This document shows positions 51,598 to 59,653 of a stretch of DNA of 60,054 bases, piece after piece. This stretch comes from Nocardioides sp. Root122 (GTDB taxonomy: Bacteria > Actinomycetota > Actinomycetes > Propionibacteriales > Nocardioidaceae), in the NCBI RefSeq assembly GCF_001425025.1, contig NZ_LMDE01000002.1, positions 1 to 60,054 on the forward strand, given 5' to 3'. The first letter of the stretch is position 1; each line of letters starts with the position of its first letter. The translations under genes and the position numbers were made by a program. The notes beneath the pieces are model-generated. The model saw only the letters and a list, made by a program, of their open reading frames with translations, was not told the DNA's origin and did not search any database.

Positions 51598-52680
51598 ATG
51601 CGCGTTCTCCTCGCCGGCGGCGGCTCCGCCGGCCACACCTCACCCCTGCTCGCCACGGCCGACGCACTGCGCCGGCTGGACCCGGCGACCGACATCGTCT
51701 GCCTCGGCACCCGTGAGGGCCTCGAGGCGCGACTCGTCCCGGCGGCCGGCCTGCCGCTGGAGGTCGTGCCGCGTGTGCCGCTGCCGCGCCGTCCCAGCGC
51801 CGACCTGCTCCGCACGCCGGCGCGGCTGCGCGCCGCGCGCCGGGCCGCGCTCGAGGTCGTCGACCGGGTCCGCCCCGACGTCGTCGTCGGCTTCGGCGGC
51901 TACGTCTCGGTCCCCGCCTACCTCGCCGCGCGCACGCGCCGCCTGCCGATCGTCGTGCACGAGGGCAACGCCATCCCCGGCATCGCCAACAGGCTCGGCG
52001 CGCGGATGACCACCCACGTGGCGACGAGCTTCCCCGACACCGAGCTCGCGCACGCGGTCTGCACCGGACTGCCCATCCGTCGCCTGGTCTCGACGATGGA
52101 CCGCGACGCCCTGCGCGCCGAGGCGTTGACCACGTTCGGCCTGCGCGACGACCTGCCGACCCTCCTGGTGACCGGCGGGTCGCAGGGCGCGGCGCGGATC
52201 AACGCCGCGGTCTCCGGCGCTGCCGGGGCGCTCGCCGACGCCGGGGTGCAGGTGCTCCACGTCGTGGGTCCGAAGAACGAGCTCACGGTGCCGTCGGGCG
52301 ACGTGCCCTACGTCGTGCTCACCTACGTCGACCGGATGGACCTCGCCTACGCCGCAGCCGACGCCGTGCTCTGCCGCGCCGGCAGCAACACCGTCACCGA
52401 GGTCTCCGGCGTCGGGCTCCCTGCCGTCTACGTCCCGCTGCCGATCGGCAACGGCGAGCAGGCGCTCAACGCCCGGCCCGTGGTCGACGCGGGCGGTGGC
52501 CTCCTCGTCGCCGACGGCGCGCTCACCCCCGAGTGGGTCGCTGCCAGCGTCCCCGGCCTGCTGGCCGACCGCGAGCGTCTCGCCCGGATGGGCGCGGCGG
52601 CCCGCGGGGTGATCCCGCTCGACGCCGACGAGAAGCTCGCCCGGATCATCCTCGACGCCGCGGCGGAGAAGGCATCGTGA
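51598..52680 (+). CDS. murG: lipid II synthase (UDP-GlcNAc transferase MurG)
   Basis: This GT28 enzyme adds GlcNAc to lipid I at the cytoplasmic membrane face. The 360 residues show the N-terminal GGGSAGHTSPLLATADAL loop, GFGGYVSVPAYLAA, HEGNAIPGIANRLGA, VTGGSQGAARIN, the donor-sugar site CRAGSNTVTEVSGVGLPAVYVPLP (in part) and GNGEQALNA. The ATG at 51598 lies 10 nt after ftsW, with no clear Shine-Dalgarno but a -10-like hexamer. Its stop overlaps the murC GTG (GTGA). Confidence 0.96.
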   Translation: MRVLLAGGGSAGHTSPLLATADALRRLDPATDIVCLGTREGLEARLVPAAGLPLEVVPRVPLPRRPSADLLRTPARLRAARRAALEVVDRVRPDVVVGFGGYVSVPAYLAARTRRLPIVVHEGNAIPGIANRLGARMTTHVATSFPDTELAHAVCTGLPIRRLVSTMDRDALRAEALTTFGLRDDLPTLLVTGGSQGAARINAAVSGAAGALADAGVQVLHVVGPKNELTVPSGDVPYVVLTYVDRMDLAYAAADAVLCRAGSNTVTEVSGVGLPAVYVPLPIGNGEQALNARPVVDAGGGLLVADGALTPEWVAASVPGLLADRERLARMGAAARGVIPLDADEKLARIILDAAAEKAS

Positions 52681-54089
52681 GGATCGCGGTCCCCGACGAG
52701 ATCCTTCCCGCGGCGGAGCTGGGCCGGGTCCACTGCGTCGGCATCGGCGGCGCCGGCATCTCCGCGATCGCCCGCATCATGGCCGCCCGCGGCATCACGG
52801 TCACCGGCAGCGACGACCACGACACCCCGTTCCTGCCGGCCCTGCGCGAGCTCGGGGTCACCTGCCACCTCGGCTACGCCGCCGCCCACGTCGGCGACGT
52901 CGACACGCTCGTGGTCACCACCGCTGCGCGCGACGACAACCCCGAGGTGCTCGAGGCCCGGCGACGCGGCCTGCGGGTCCTGCCGCGCTCGGCCGGGCTG
53001 GCCGCGGTCATGGCGGGCTCGCGCGTGCTCGCGGTCGCCGGCACGCACGGCAAGACGACGACCACCGGGCTGCTCACCTCGGCCCTGCTGGCCGCCGGCG
53101 CCGATCCGTCGTACGCCGTGGGCGGGGTGCTCACCGCGACCGGCCGCAACGCCGACGCGGGCGGCGACGACCTGTTCGTTGCCGAGGCCGACGAGAGCGA
53201 CGGCGCGTTCCTCGTCTACCGGCCCCACGCGGCCATCGTCACCAACGTGGAGGCCGACCACCTCGACAACTGGGGCACCGAGGAGGCCTACCACCGAGCC
53301 TTCGACGACTTCGCCGACACCGTCGACCGCGACGGCTTCCTGGTCTGCGTGGTCGACGACCCCGGCGCCGCCCGGCTCGCCGCCACGGCCCGCGCGCAGG
53401 GCCTCGAGGTCGTCACCGTGGGGGAGTCGCCCGACGCCGACCTGCGCATCCACGACCTCGCGCTCGCAGGCTCGACCTCCTCGTGCCGCGTCTCGCGCGA
53501 CGGCGCGGACCTCGGCGACCTCCGGTTGCGCATCCCGGGACGCCACTACGTCCTCGACGCCGTCGCCGCGCTGGCCATGGGCCTGCGGCTCGGCTTCGGC
53601 TTCGACGCCCTGGCCGACGGCCTGGGGCAGTTCACCGGCACCGGGCGTCGCATGGAGCTCAAGGGCGAGGTCGGCGGCGTGCGCGTCTACGACTCCTACG
53701 CCCACCACCCCGTCGAGATCCGCGGCGACCTCGAGGCCGCGCGTGCGCTGGCCGGCGCAGGCCGCGTGGTCGCCGCCTTCCAGCCGCACCTCGTCTCGCG
53801 CACCCGCATCTTCGGCGAGGCGATGGGTCAGGCGCTCGGCGCGGCCGACGAGGTCGTGGTGCTCGACGTCTACGTCGCCCGCGAGGACCCCGACCCTGCG
53901 GTGACCGGCCGCCTCGTCGCCGACGCCGTACCCCTTCCCGCGGAGCGGGTCGCCTACGTCGACGGGCTCGACGCCGCGGCCCGGGCGCTCGCCGACCGGG
54001 CCCGTCCGGGCGACCTCGTCATCACCCTGGGGGCGGGCGACGTCACGGGCGTGGGCCCGCAGGTGCTCGCGCTCCTCGGGGGTGCCTGA
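52677..54089 (+). CDS. murC: UDP-MurNAc:L-alanine ligase (MurC)
   Basis: This enzyme is the first amino acid ligase of the muropeptide pathway. The 470 residues contain HCVGIGGAGISAIARIMAARG (shown in part), ATP loop VAGTHGKTTTTGLL (about 120-133), EADESDGAFLVYRPHAAIVTN-type metal and substrate region, GTGRRMELKG, DSYAHHPVEI and FQPHLVSRTRIF. The GTG at 52677 overlaps the murG stop. It is directly followed, without a gap, by the ftsQ GTG. Confidence 0.96.
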   Translation: MRIAVPDEILPAAELGRVHCVGIGGAGISAIARIMAARGITVTGSDDHDTPFLPALRELGVTCHLGYAAAHVGDVDTLVVTTAARDDNPEVLEARRRGLRVLPRSAGLAAVMAGSRVLAVAGTHGKTTTTGLLTSALLAAGADPSYAVGGVLTATGRNADAGGDDLFVAEADESDGAFLVYRPHAAIVTNVEADHLDNWGTEEAYHRAFDDFADTVDRDGFLVCVVDDPGAARLAATARAQGLEVVTVGESPDADLRIHDLALAGSTSSCRVSRDGADLGDLRLRIPGRHYVLDAVAALAMGLRLGFGFDALADGLGQFTGTGRRMELKGEVGGVRVYDSYAHHPVEIRGDLEAARALAGAGRVVAAFQPHLVSRTRIFGEAMGQALGAADEVVVLDVYVAREDPDPAVTGRLVADAVPLPAERVAYVDGLDAAARALADRARPGDLVITLGAGDVTGVGPQVLALLGGA

Positions 54090-54824
54090 GTGGAGGACGA
54101 GGAGCGCGCCGCGAGGCGCACCCGGCGACGGTTCGCGCGCCGGCAGTGGGCCCGCCGCTGGCTCTCGCTGCGCTACGTCCTGGCCTTCGTGCTGGTCGTC
54201 GGAGTGCTGGCGACGTCGGTGTGGCTCGTGTTCTTCTCCGCCACCTTGCAGGTGAAGCGCGTGGAGGTCGTCGGCAACGACTTGCTCAGTGACGGCCGGG
54301 TCCGCGAGATCGCCGACATCCCGCTCGGCGAGCAGCTCGCGCTGGTCGACCTCGCCCGCGCCGACGCGCGTGTCGGATCGCTCGCCGAGGTGAAGTCCGT
54401 CGACGTGACGCGCACCTGGCCCGACGCCGTACGCATCCAGATCGTCGAGCGCACCGCCGTCGCCGTCGTGGAGCTGGCCGGCCGGCTGCGCGGCCTCGAC
54501 GCCGACGGCGTGGTGTTCCGCGACTACAAGACCGCGCCGAAGGGGATGCCCCGCGTCCGCCCCGGCAGCAGCGCGGGCACCGACGCGCTCAAGGAGGCCG
54601 CCACCGTGGTCTCGGCGCTGCCCGAGGACCTGGCCACCCGCGTCGACCACGTCGAGGTCGCCACGGTCGACCAGATCACCCTGGTCATGCGCGACCAGCG
54701 CCAGGTGCTGTGGGGGAGCGCGGAGCAGTCCGAGCTCAAGGCCGAGGTGGTCGACCGTCTCCTCGCCGCGCAGAAGGCGACCGTGTACGACGTCAGCGTC
54801 CCCGGGAACCCCACCGTCCGCTGA
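54090..54824 (+). CDS. ftsQ: cell division protein FtsQ
   Basis: This 244-residue bitopic protein has a strongly basic cytoplasmic start (RAARRTRRRFARRQWARR), one helix (YVLAFVLVVGVLATSVWLVFF, about 29-49) and a POTRA domain (VKRVEVVGNDLLSDGRVREIADI, in part, about 56-78). The FtsQ beta domain with WPDAVRIQIVERTAVAVVEL follows. FtsQ scaffolds the FtsQLB complex. The GTG starts right after the murC stop codon with no spacer. Confidence 0.92.
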   Translation: MEDEERAARRTRRRFARRQWARRWLSLRYVLAFVLVVGVLATSVWLVFFSATLQVKRVEVVGNDLLSDGRVREIADIPLGEQLALVDLARADARVGSLAEVKSVDVTRTWPDAVRIQIVERTAVAVVELAGRLRGLDADGVVFRDYKTAPKGMPRVRPGSSAGTDALKEAATVVSALPEDLATRVDHVEVATVDQITLVMRDQRQVLWGSAEQSELKAEVVDRLLAAQKATVYDVSVPGNPTVR

Positions 54825-54831
54825 CGCGACC

Positions 54832-54872
54832 GCCGGGGTGGTCCACCGACGTACGGCCGGGGTGGTCCACCG
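54832..54872 (+). repeat. paired 17-bp direct repeats after ftsQ
   Basis: GCCGGGGTGGTCCACCG occurs exactly at 54832-54848 and 54856-54872, a 24-nt period. Each copy contains the odd palindrome GGTGGTCCACC. They lie in the ftsZ upstream region and look like a double operator or a conserved structural element. Confidence 0.8.
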
Positions 54873-55011
54873 GCCTGTGGTCGTCGTGGGGCCGGGCGGA
54901 CAGCCACTTCCCGGTGGACTACCGACAGACGGAACCAGAAATGCACGCCGCGCCGGGCGTGTTGCCACAGCCAGGTGTCGCGCGCTGCCTATGGTCGTGC
55001 CAACGACGAGG

Positions 55012-55049
55012 TTGACATAACTATAACCCTCAGGTTCACGGTTAGGGTT
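55012..55049 (+). promoter_or_regulatory. ftsZ promoter region with inverted repeat
   Basis: TTGACA (55012-55017) is a perfect -35 consensus, in an unusually AT-rich stretch (ATAACTATAAC). No ideal -10 sits at 17 nt; TAGGGT at 55043-55048 is too distant to pair with it. AACCCT (55025-55030) and AGGGTT (55044-55049) form an inverted repeat. The leader from here to the ftsZ GTG is about 100 nt. Elements are plausible but the exact start is unclear. Confidence 0.5.
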
Positions 55050-55148
55050 CCGCGGATCCCGGGGGTGGTGGATGTCCGGACCTCGTCAGTTCCCCAGCAA
55101 CCGAACATTCGTCGTTCACACAGACCACTCGAGGAAGGCCCCGGAGCC

Positions 55149-56363
55149 GTGGCAGCAGCGCAGAACTACCTGGCGATCATCAAGGTCGTGGGCATTGGTG
55201 GAGGTGGCGTCAACGCCGTCAACCGGATGATCGAGGTCGGCCTCAAGGGCGTCGAGTTCATCGCGATCAACACCGACGCCCAGGCCCTTCTCATGAGTGA
55301 CGCCGACGTCAAGCTCGACATCGGCCGCGAGCTCACCCGCGGCCTCGGCGCCGGCGCCAACCCCGACGTGGGCGCCAAGGCGGCCGAGGACCACGCCGAC
55401 GAGATCGAAGAGGTCATCAAGGGCGCCGACATGGTGTTCGTCACCGCCGGCGAGGGTGGCGGCACCGGCACGGGCGGCGCGCCTGTCGTGGCGCGCATCG
55501 CCCGCTCGCTGGGCGCGCTGACGATCGGTGTGGTCACCCGGCCGTTCGCGTTCGAGGGCCGCCGGCGCGCCAACTCCGCGGAGGAGGGCATCAGCCAGCT
55601 CCGCGAGGAGGTCGACACCCTCATCGTCATCCCCAACGACCGACTCCTGTCGATCACCGACCGCAGCGTGTCGATCCTCGACGCGTTCAAGCAGGCCGAC
55701 CAGGTGCTGCTGCAGGGTGTCTCGGGCATCACCGACCTGATCACCACGCCCGGCCTGATCAACCTCGACTTCGCCGACGTGAAGTCCGTGATGGCCAACG
55801 CCGGCTCCGCCCTGATGGGCATCGGCTCCGCTCGCGGCGAGGACCGCGCGGTCGCCGCCGCGGAGATGGCGGTGTCGAGCCCGCTGCTCGAGGCGAGCAT
55901 CGAGGGCGCGCACGGCGTGCTGCTGTCCATCGCCGGTGGCTCCGACCTCGGCCTCTTCGAGATCAACGAGGCCGCGGCGCTGGTGTCGCAGGCTGCGCAC
56001 GCCGAGGCCAACATCATCTTCGGTGCCACGATCGACGACGCCCTCGGCGACGAGGTGCGCGTGACGGTGATCGCGGCCGGCTTCGACGGCGGGATGCCCA
56101 AGCGCCGCTCGGACGGCAACGTGCTCCGCCAGAACCCGCCCGCGCAGACCCAGGAGCAGACGCGCGCCGCCGCGCAGCAGATCGCCACCAAGGCCGCTTC
56201 TCCGGCGCCCAGCGCACCTGCGTCCACCCCGGCTCCCACGACGTTCAACCCGTCGCCCCCCGAGGGCCAGCCGGCTCCCGCCCAGCAGGCCGCGCCGTCG
56301 CGGCCGGCCCGACAGGTCCAGTTCGACGACGACGAGCTGGACGTCCCCGACTTCCTGAAGTGA
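55149..56363 (+). CDS. ftsZ: cell division GTPase FtsZ
   Basis: This is the tubulin-like GTPase that forms the Z ring. The 404 residues include [26 protein letters not shown], the GTP signature GGGTGTG (103-109), PNDRLL and [11 protein letters not shown], where the Asp and neighbouring T7 loop drive hydrolysis. A Pro/Ala-rich linker leads to the conserved tail [11 protein letters not shown] that binds SepF and other partners. The GTG at 55149 is chosen by family length. The longer upstream frame crosses the promoter and is not coding. The stop overlaps the pgeF GTG. Confidence 0.97.
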   Translation: MAAAQNYLAIIKVVGIGGGGVNAVNRMIEVGLKGVEFIAINTDAQALLMSDADVKLDIGRELTRGLGAGANPDVGAKAAEDHADEIEEVIKGADMVFVTAGEGGGTGTGGAPVVARIARSLGALTIGVVTRPFAFEGRRRANSAEEGISQLREEVDTLIVIPNDRLLSITDRSVSILDAFKQADQVLLQGVSGITDLITTPGLINLDFADVKSVMANAGSALMGIGSARGEDRAVAAAEMAVSSPLLEASIEGAHGVLLSIAGGSDLGLFEINEAAALVSQAAHAEANIIFGATIDDALGDEVRVTVIAAGFDGGMPKRRSDGNVLRQNPPAQTQEQTRAAAQQIATKAASPAPSAPASTPAPTTFNPSPPEGQPAPAQQAAPSRPARQVQFDDDELDVPDFLK

Positions 56364-57073
56364 GCGTCCCTGACGCGACGGGGCTCCTGCGCCACCGCGA
56401 CCGGATCGAAGGCGACCTCGTTGTCGAGGTCGCCTTCACCGACGTCTCCCTCAGCCTCGGAGACGCCGCCGCGGCCGGCGTGCGCACCGCCGCGTTGGAC
56501 GCCCTGGCCGGGGCGACCGGCGCGACGCCGGTGCTGATGCACCAGGTGCACGGCGCCGAGGTGTCGCTCATGGGCGGCGAGGTCGGCGCAGCCATGCCGT
56601 CGTGCGACGCGATGGTCACCTCCCGGCCCGGGGTGGCGCTGCTGGCGCGCGCCGCCGACTGCGTGCCGGTGCTGCTGGCGGATCCCGCCACCGGCTGGAT
56701 CGCCGCGGTGCACGCCGGACGGCCCGGCCTGGCCGCCGGCGTCGTGCCGGCCGCGGTCACGCGTCTGCGCGAGCAGGGCGCCGCACCGTCCGTCGCCTGG
56801 GTCGGTCCCCACGTCTGCGGCGCCTGCTACGAGGTGCCCGCCGCCCTCCAGGAGGAGGTCGCCGCCCTCGTGCCCGAGGCGCGCTCGACGACGTCGTGGG
56901 GCACGCCCGCCCTCGACCTCGGTGCGGGCGTGCGGGCGCAGCTCGCCGCGGCCCGGATCGCCGACGTCAGGGTCGTCGACGTGTGCACCCGCGAGGACGC
57001 CAGCTGGCCGTCGTACCGCCGTGACGGCGCGGCCGCCACCCGCTTCGCCGGCCTGATCTGGAGCCACCCGTGA
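56360..57073 (+). CDS. pgeF: PgeF/YlmD-type polyphenol oxidase-family protein (laccase domain)
   Basis: This 237-residue protein has the family's zinc-site motifs: MHQVHGAEV (first His), [13 protein letters not shown] (Cys) and [16 protein letters not shown] (second His). E. coli PgeF removes mis-incorporated L-Ser from UDP-MurNAc dipeptides; other members act on purine nucleosides. Both ideas fit a cell-wall context, but the specificity here is unproven. The GTG overlaps the ftsZ stop in GTGA. The C-terminus overlaps yggS likewise. Confidence 0.9.
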   Translation: MSVPDATGLLRHRDRIEGDLVVEVAFTDVSLSLGDAAAAGVRTAALDALAGATGATPVLMHQVHGAEVSLMGGEVGAAMPSCDAMVTSRPGVALLARAADCVPVLLADPATGWIAAVHAGRPGLAAGVVPAAVTRLREQGAAPSVAWVGPHVCGACYEVPAALQEEVAALVPEARSTTSWGTPALDLGAGVRAQLAAARIADVRVVDVCTREDASWPSYRRDGAAATRFAGLIWSHP

Positions 57074-57777
57074 CCGACACCGCTCGCCGCGACGAGCTCG
57101 CCGCCAACCTCGACGCCGTACGCCGTCGCATCGCCGACGCCTGCGCAGGGGCCGGGCGCGACGCCGACGAGGTGTCCCTGGTCGTGGTCACCAAGTTCTT
57201 CCCGGCCGCCGACGTCAGGCTGCTCGCCGGGCTCGGCATCACCGACGTGGGGGAGAACCGCCACCAGGAGGCCGAGGCCAAGGCCGCCGAGTGCGCCGAC
57301 CTCGGCCTGCGCTGGCACTTCATCGGCGGCCTCCAGTCCAACAAGGCGGCCGCGGTCGCCCGCTACGCCGACGTGGTGGAGTCGGTCGACCGTGCCAAGC
57401 TGGTCGCCCCCCTGTCGCGGGGCGCGCACGAGCGCTCGCGCGAGGTCGAGGTGCTGCTGCAGGTCAGCCTCGACCCCCCGGGGTCGGACCATCGCTCCGG
57501 CGCCGACCCGGCGACGCTCCCCGACCTGGCGGCACGCGTGGTCGACGCCGGGATGCTGCAGCTGCGTGGGCTGATGGTCGTCGCACCCCTCGGGGCGGAC
57601 CCCGATGCCGCCTTCGCGCGGCTCGCGGAGATCCGCGCCGACCTCGTGCGCGAGCACCCCGGTGCGACCGTCCTCTCGGCCGGTATGAGCGGCGACCTCG
57701 AGGCAGCCGTCGCCCGCGGCGCGACACACGTGCGTGTCGGCTCCGCGATACTCGGTCCGAGGCCTGCTGTCCAGTAA
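57070..57777 (+). CDS. yggS: YggS/PLPBP family PLP-binding protein
   Basis: This 235-residue protein is a single-domain TIM-barrel PLP carrier involved in vitamin B6 homeostasis. The PLP lysine is Lys42 in VVVTKFFPAADV. Further family blocks are GENRHQEAEAKA, WHFIGGLQSNKAA, LRGLMVVAPLG and LSAGMSGDLEAAVARGATHVRVGSAI (phosphate-binding end, in part). It has no known catalytic reaction. In actinobacteria it stands between ftsZ and sepF, as here. Confidence 0.95.
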   Translation: MTDTARRDELAANLDAVRRRIADACAGAGRDADEVSLVVVTKFFPAADVRLLAGLGITDVGENRHQEAEAKAAECADLGLRWHFIGGLQSNKAAAVARYADVVESVDRAKLVAPLSRGAHERSREVEVLLQVSLDPPGSDHRSGADPATLPDLAARVVDAGMLQLRGLMVVAPLGADPDAAFARLAEIRADLVREHPGATVLSAGMSGDLEAAVARGATHVRVGSAILGPRPAVQ

Positions 57778-57838
57778 TGTCGACAACATTCACCTGGTGT
57801 CCGGACCCGGCCACCTCGTCTAGCGGAGGATCTGTCTC

Positions 57839-58324
57839 ATGAGCGGCGCGATGCGCAAGATCGGCGAGTACCTCGGCCTGCTCGAGGACACGGGTCACTA
57901 CGACGACTACGACGTCGACACCGAGACCTCCACCCACGACGCCGTCGACCAGCGCCCGGTCGTCCGCGACCGTCGCCCGGCCCCGGTGTCCGACCTCGCC
58001 GAGCGCCGTCGTCCGACGCCGGTCCAGACAGGAGTCGTGGCCGAGTTGAGCCGCATCACCACCCTGCACCCCCGCAACTACAACGAGGCCCGCCTCGTCG
58101 GCGAGAACTACCGCGACGGCACGCCCGTGATCATGAACCTCAGCGAGATGGACGACAACGACGCCAAGCGCCTCGTCGACTTCGCCGCCGGCCTCATCTT
58201 CGCCACCCGTGGGACGATCGAGCGGGTGACCAACAAGGTCTTCCTGCTCTCGCCGCCCAACGTCGCGGTGTCGGCCGAGGACAAGGAGCGGATCGCCGAG
58301 GACGGCTTCTTCAACCAGAGCTGA
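57839..58324 (+). CDS. sepF: cell division protein SepF
   Basis: This 161-residue protein starts with a membrane-targeting amphipathic-type helix ([13 protein letters not shown]), followed by an acidic, disordered linker. The SepF core has [38 protein letters not shown] and [13 protein letters not shown]. It links the FtsZ tail to the membrane and replaces FtsA, which is absent here. The ATG at 57839 is preceded by GGAGG 9 nt upstream; a second ATG 4 codons later is also possible. Confidence 0.96.
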   Translation: MSGAMRKIGEYLGLLEDTGHYDDYDVDTETSTHDAVDQRPVVRDRRPAPVSDLAERRRPTPVQTGVVAELSRITTLHPRNYNEARLVGENYRDGTPVIMNLSEMDDNDAKRLVDFAAGLIFATRGTIERVTNKVFLLSPPNVAVSAEDKERIAEDGFFNQS

Positions 58325-58338
58325 CAGATACTTCAGCT

Positions 58339-58632
58339 GTGCAGATCATCGGCCAAACGCTCTACATCATCCTGTTCGTCTTCATCGGCCTGCTCTGGGT
58401 CCGGTTCGTCGTGGACTGGGTCCAGGTCTTCGCCCGCCAGTGGGAGCCTCGGGGCCCGCTGCTCGTGGCCCTCGAAGGCGTCTACTCCGCGACCGACCCG
58501 CCGATCGTGGCGTTGCGCCGCGTGATCCCGCCGCTGCGGATCGGCTCCGTCGCCCTCGACCTGAGCTTCCTGCTCGTGATGGTGGCAGCATGGTTGCTGC
58601 TCAACGTCGTACGCACCATCTTCAATCTCTGA
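58339..58632 (+). CDS. YggT family membrane protein
   Basis: This 97-residue protein has two hydrophobic helices (LYIILFVFIGLLWVRFVVDW, about 7-26, and LSFLLVMVAAWLLLNVVRTI, about 75-94). A conserved loop reads LEGVYSATDPPIVALRRVIPPLR, quoted in part. YggT proteins are of unknown molecular function but recur beside sepF and divIVA. It starts GTG, 14 nt after sepF. Confidence 0.9.
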   Translation: MQIIGQTLYIILFVFIGLLWVRFVVDWVQVFARQWEPRGPLLVALEGVYSATDPPIVALRRVIPPLRIGSVALDLSFLLVMVAAWLLLNVVRTIFNL

Positions 58633-58677
58633 ACCATCCGTCACACGGGTCACTGTGCCCCGCGCGACCACGGGCGC

Positions 58678-58683
58678 TATTGT
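58678..58683 (+). promoter_or_regulatory. possible -10 for divIVA (TATTGT)
   Basis: TATTGT in the 105-nt gap between the yggT-like gene and divIVA is the best -10 match in that region. No clear -35 is seen. A separate divIVA transcript is plausible but weakly supported. Confidence 0.3.
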
Positions 58684-58737
58684 CTCCTGACAGCAGAGCC
58701 ACCATGTGTCAACGATCGTGAAAGTTTGGGTGAGGTC

Positions 58738-59493
58738 ATGCCGCTGACGCCTGAGGACGTGAGCAACAAGCGCTTTACACCTGTCCGTCTCCGTGAGGGC
58801 TACGACATGGGCGAGGTGGACCAGTTCCTCGACGAGGTCGAGGCCGAGCTCGCACGCCTCACCAAGGAGAACGACGACCTCAGGTCGAAGCTCTCGGCTG
58901 CTCAGTCCGGTGGCGGGGCCGCACCTGCTGCTGCCTCCTTCGCGCCGGCGGCACGCGAGCCGGAGCCCGAGCCGGAGCCCGAGCCCGAGCCGGAGCCCCA
59001 GCCGGTCGCCGCGGCTGCGCCCGCCGCCCCCGTGCAGACGATGCGCGTCGAGACCATTGCCGACGCCTCCAACGCGGCCGCCCGGCTGCTGGAGATCGCG
59101 ACCCGCAACGCAGACGAGCTCGTCGAGGACGCCAAGAACGAGGCCGACCGCATCGTGGGCGCCGCCCGCACCAAGGCCGAGCGTCTCGAGACCGAGGCCA
59201 AGACCAAGGCCGATCGCATGGAGGCCGACGCGCGCCAGCGTTCGCAGATGCTCGACTCCGAGACCGCCGAGCGCCGCCAGCAGATGTTCGGCGACCTGGA
59301 GAAGGAGCGCGACAAGCTCAACAGCGACGTCGAGACCCTCCGCCAGTTCGAGCGCGAGTACCGCTCGCGCCTGAAGACCTACTTCACCCAGCAGCTCGAG
59401 GCGCTGGCCAACGGCGCCGAGAGCCAGGCTCCCGTCGACAGCGGCAACGCGCCCAAGCGGCTGCGCTCCGTGCTCGGTGACGACGAGGGCTGA
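58738..59493 (+). CDS. divIVA: DivIVA/Wag31 polar growth protein
   Basis: This 251-residue protein has the DivIVA N-terminal membrane-binding domain (LTPEDVSNKRFTPVRLREGY, DMGEVDQFLDEVEAELARL). A spacer with Glu-Pro repeats and Ala/Pro text follows (about 70-100). The rest is a long coiled coil (about 105-230) with heptads such as RKAERLETEAKTKADRMEADA-like sequence. It marks the cell poles and recruits elongation machinery in actinobacteria. The ATG at 58738 has GGGTGAGG upstream. In M. tuberculosis Wag31 is phosphorylated by PASTA kinases, and the window encodes one. Confidence 0.95.
   Translation: MPLTPEDVSNKRFTPVRLREGYDMGEVDQFLDEVEAELARLTKENDDLRSKLSAAQSGGGAAPAAASFAPAAREPEPEPEPEPEPEPQPVAAAAPAAPVQTMRVETIADASNAAARLLEIATRNADELVEDAKNEADRIVGAARTKAERLETEAKTKADRMEADARQRSQMLDSETAERRQQMFGDLEKERDKLNSDVETLRQFEREYRSRLKTYFTQQLEALANGAESQAPVDSGNAPKRLRSVLGDDEG
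58963..59001 (+). repeat. Glu-Pro codon repeat in divIVA
   Basis: GAGCCC/GAGCCG alternate seven times, encoding an (EP)n spacer between the membrane-binding head and the coiled coil. Such repeats can change in number without a frameshift. Confidence 0.7.
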
Positions 59494-59515
59494 GCTTCGA
59501 ACAGGCCTGTGAAAA

Positions 59516-59551
59516 GCGAGGACGACCGCCCGTGAGGGTGGTCGTTCTCGC
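59516..59551 (+). terminator. strong hairpin terminator after divIVA
   Basis: A 16-bp stem (59516-59531 with 59536-59551, including two G-U pairs) encloses the loop GTGA. It starts GCGAGGACGACC and is followed by ATTT. It lies 23 nt after the divIVA stop and should end the dcw transcript. Confidence 0.8.
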
Positions 59552-59568
59552 ATTTCGGCGAGCCGAGG

Positions 59569-59598
59569 TTGGGTTCGGTCGGTGCCAGCGGCTAACCT
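59569..59598 (+). promoter_or_regulatory. possible promoter of the Lys/Ala-rich gene
   Basis: TTGGGT (59569-59574) and TAACCT (59593-59598) are 18 nt apart, just after the terminator, with a 55-nt leader containing GGAGG before the ATG at 59654. Confidence 0.45.
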
Positions 59599-59653
59599 CC
59601 GTGCCACCGTGTGGTTCCCACCACACCCGATGCATGGCTGGAGGCCCTCGGAG

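Noticed and set aside
54975..55148. N-terminal extension of FtsZ from an earlier ATG
   Set aside because: It would run through the TTGACA promoter and inverted repeat and add 58 residues not typical of FtsZ.
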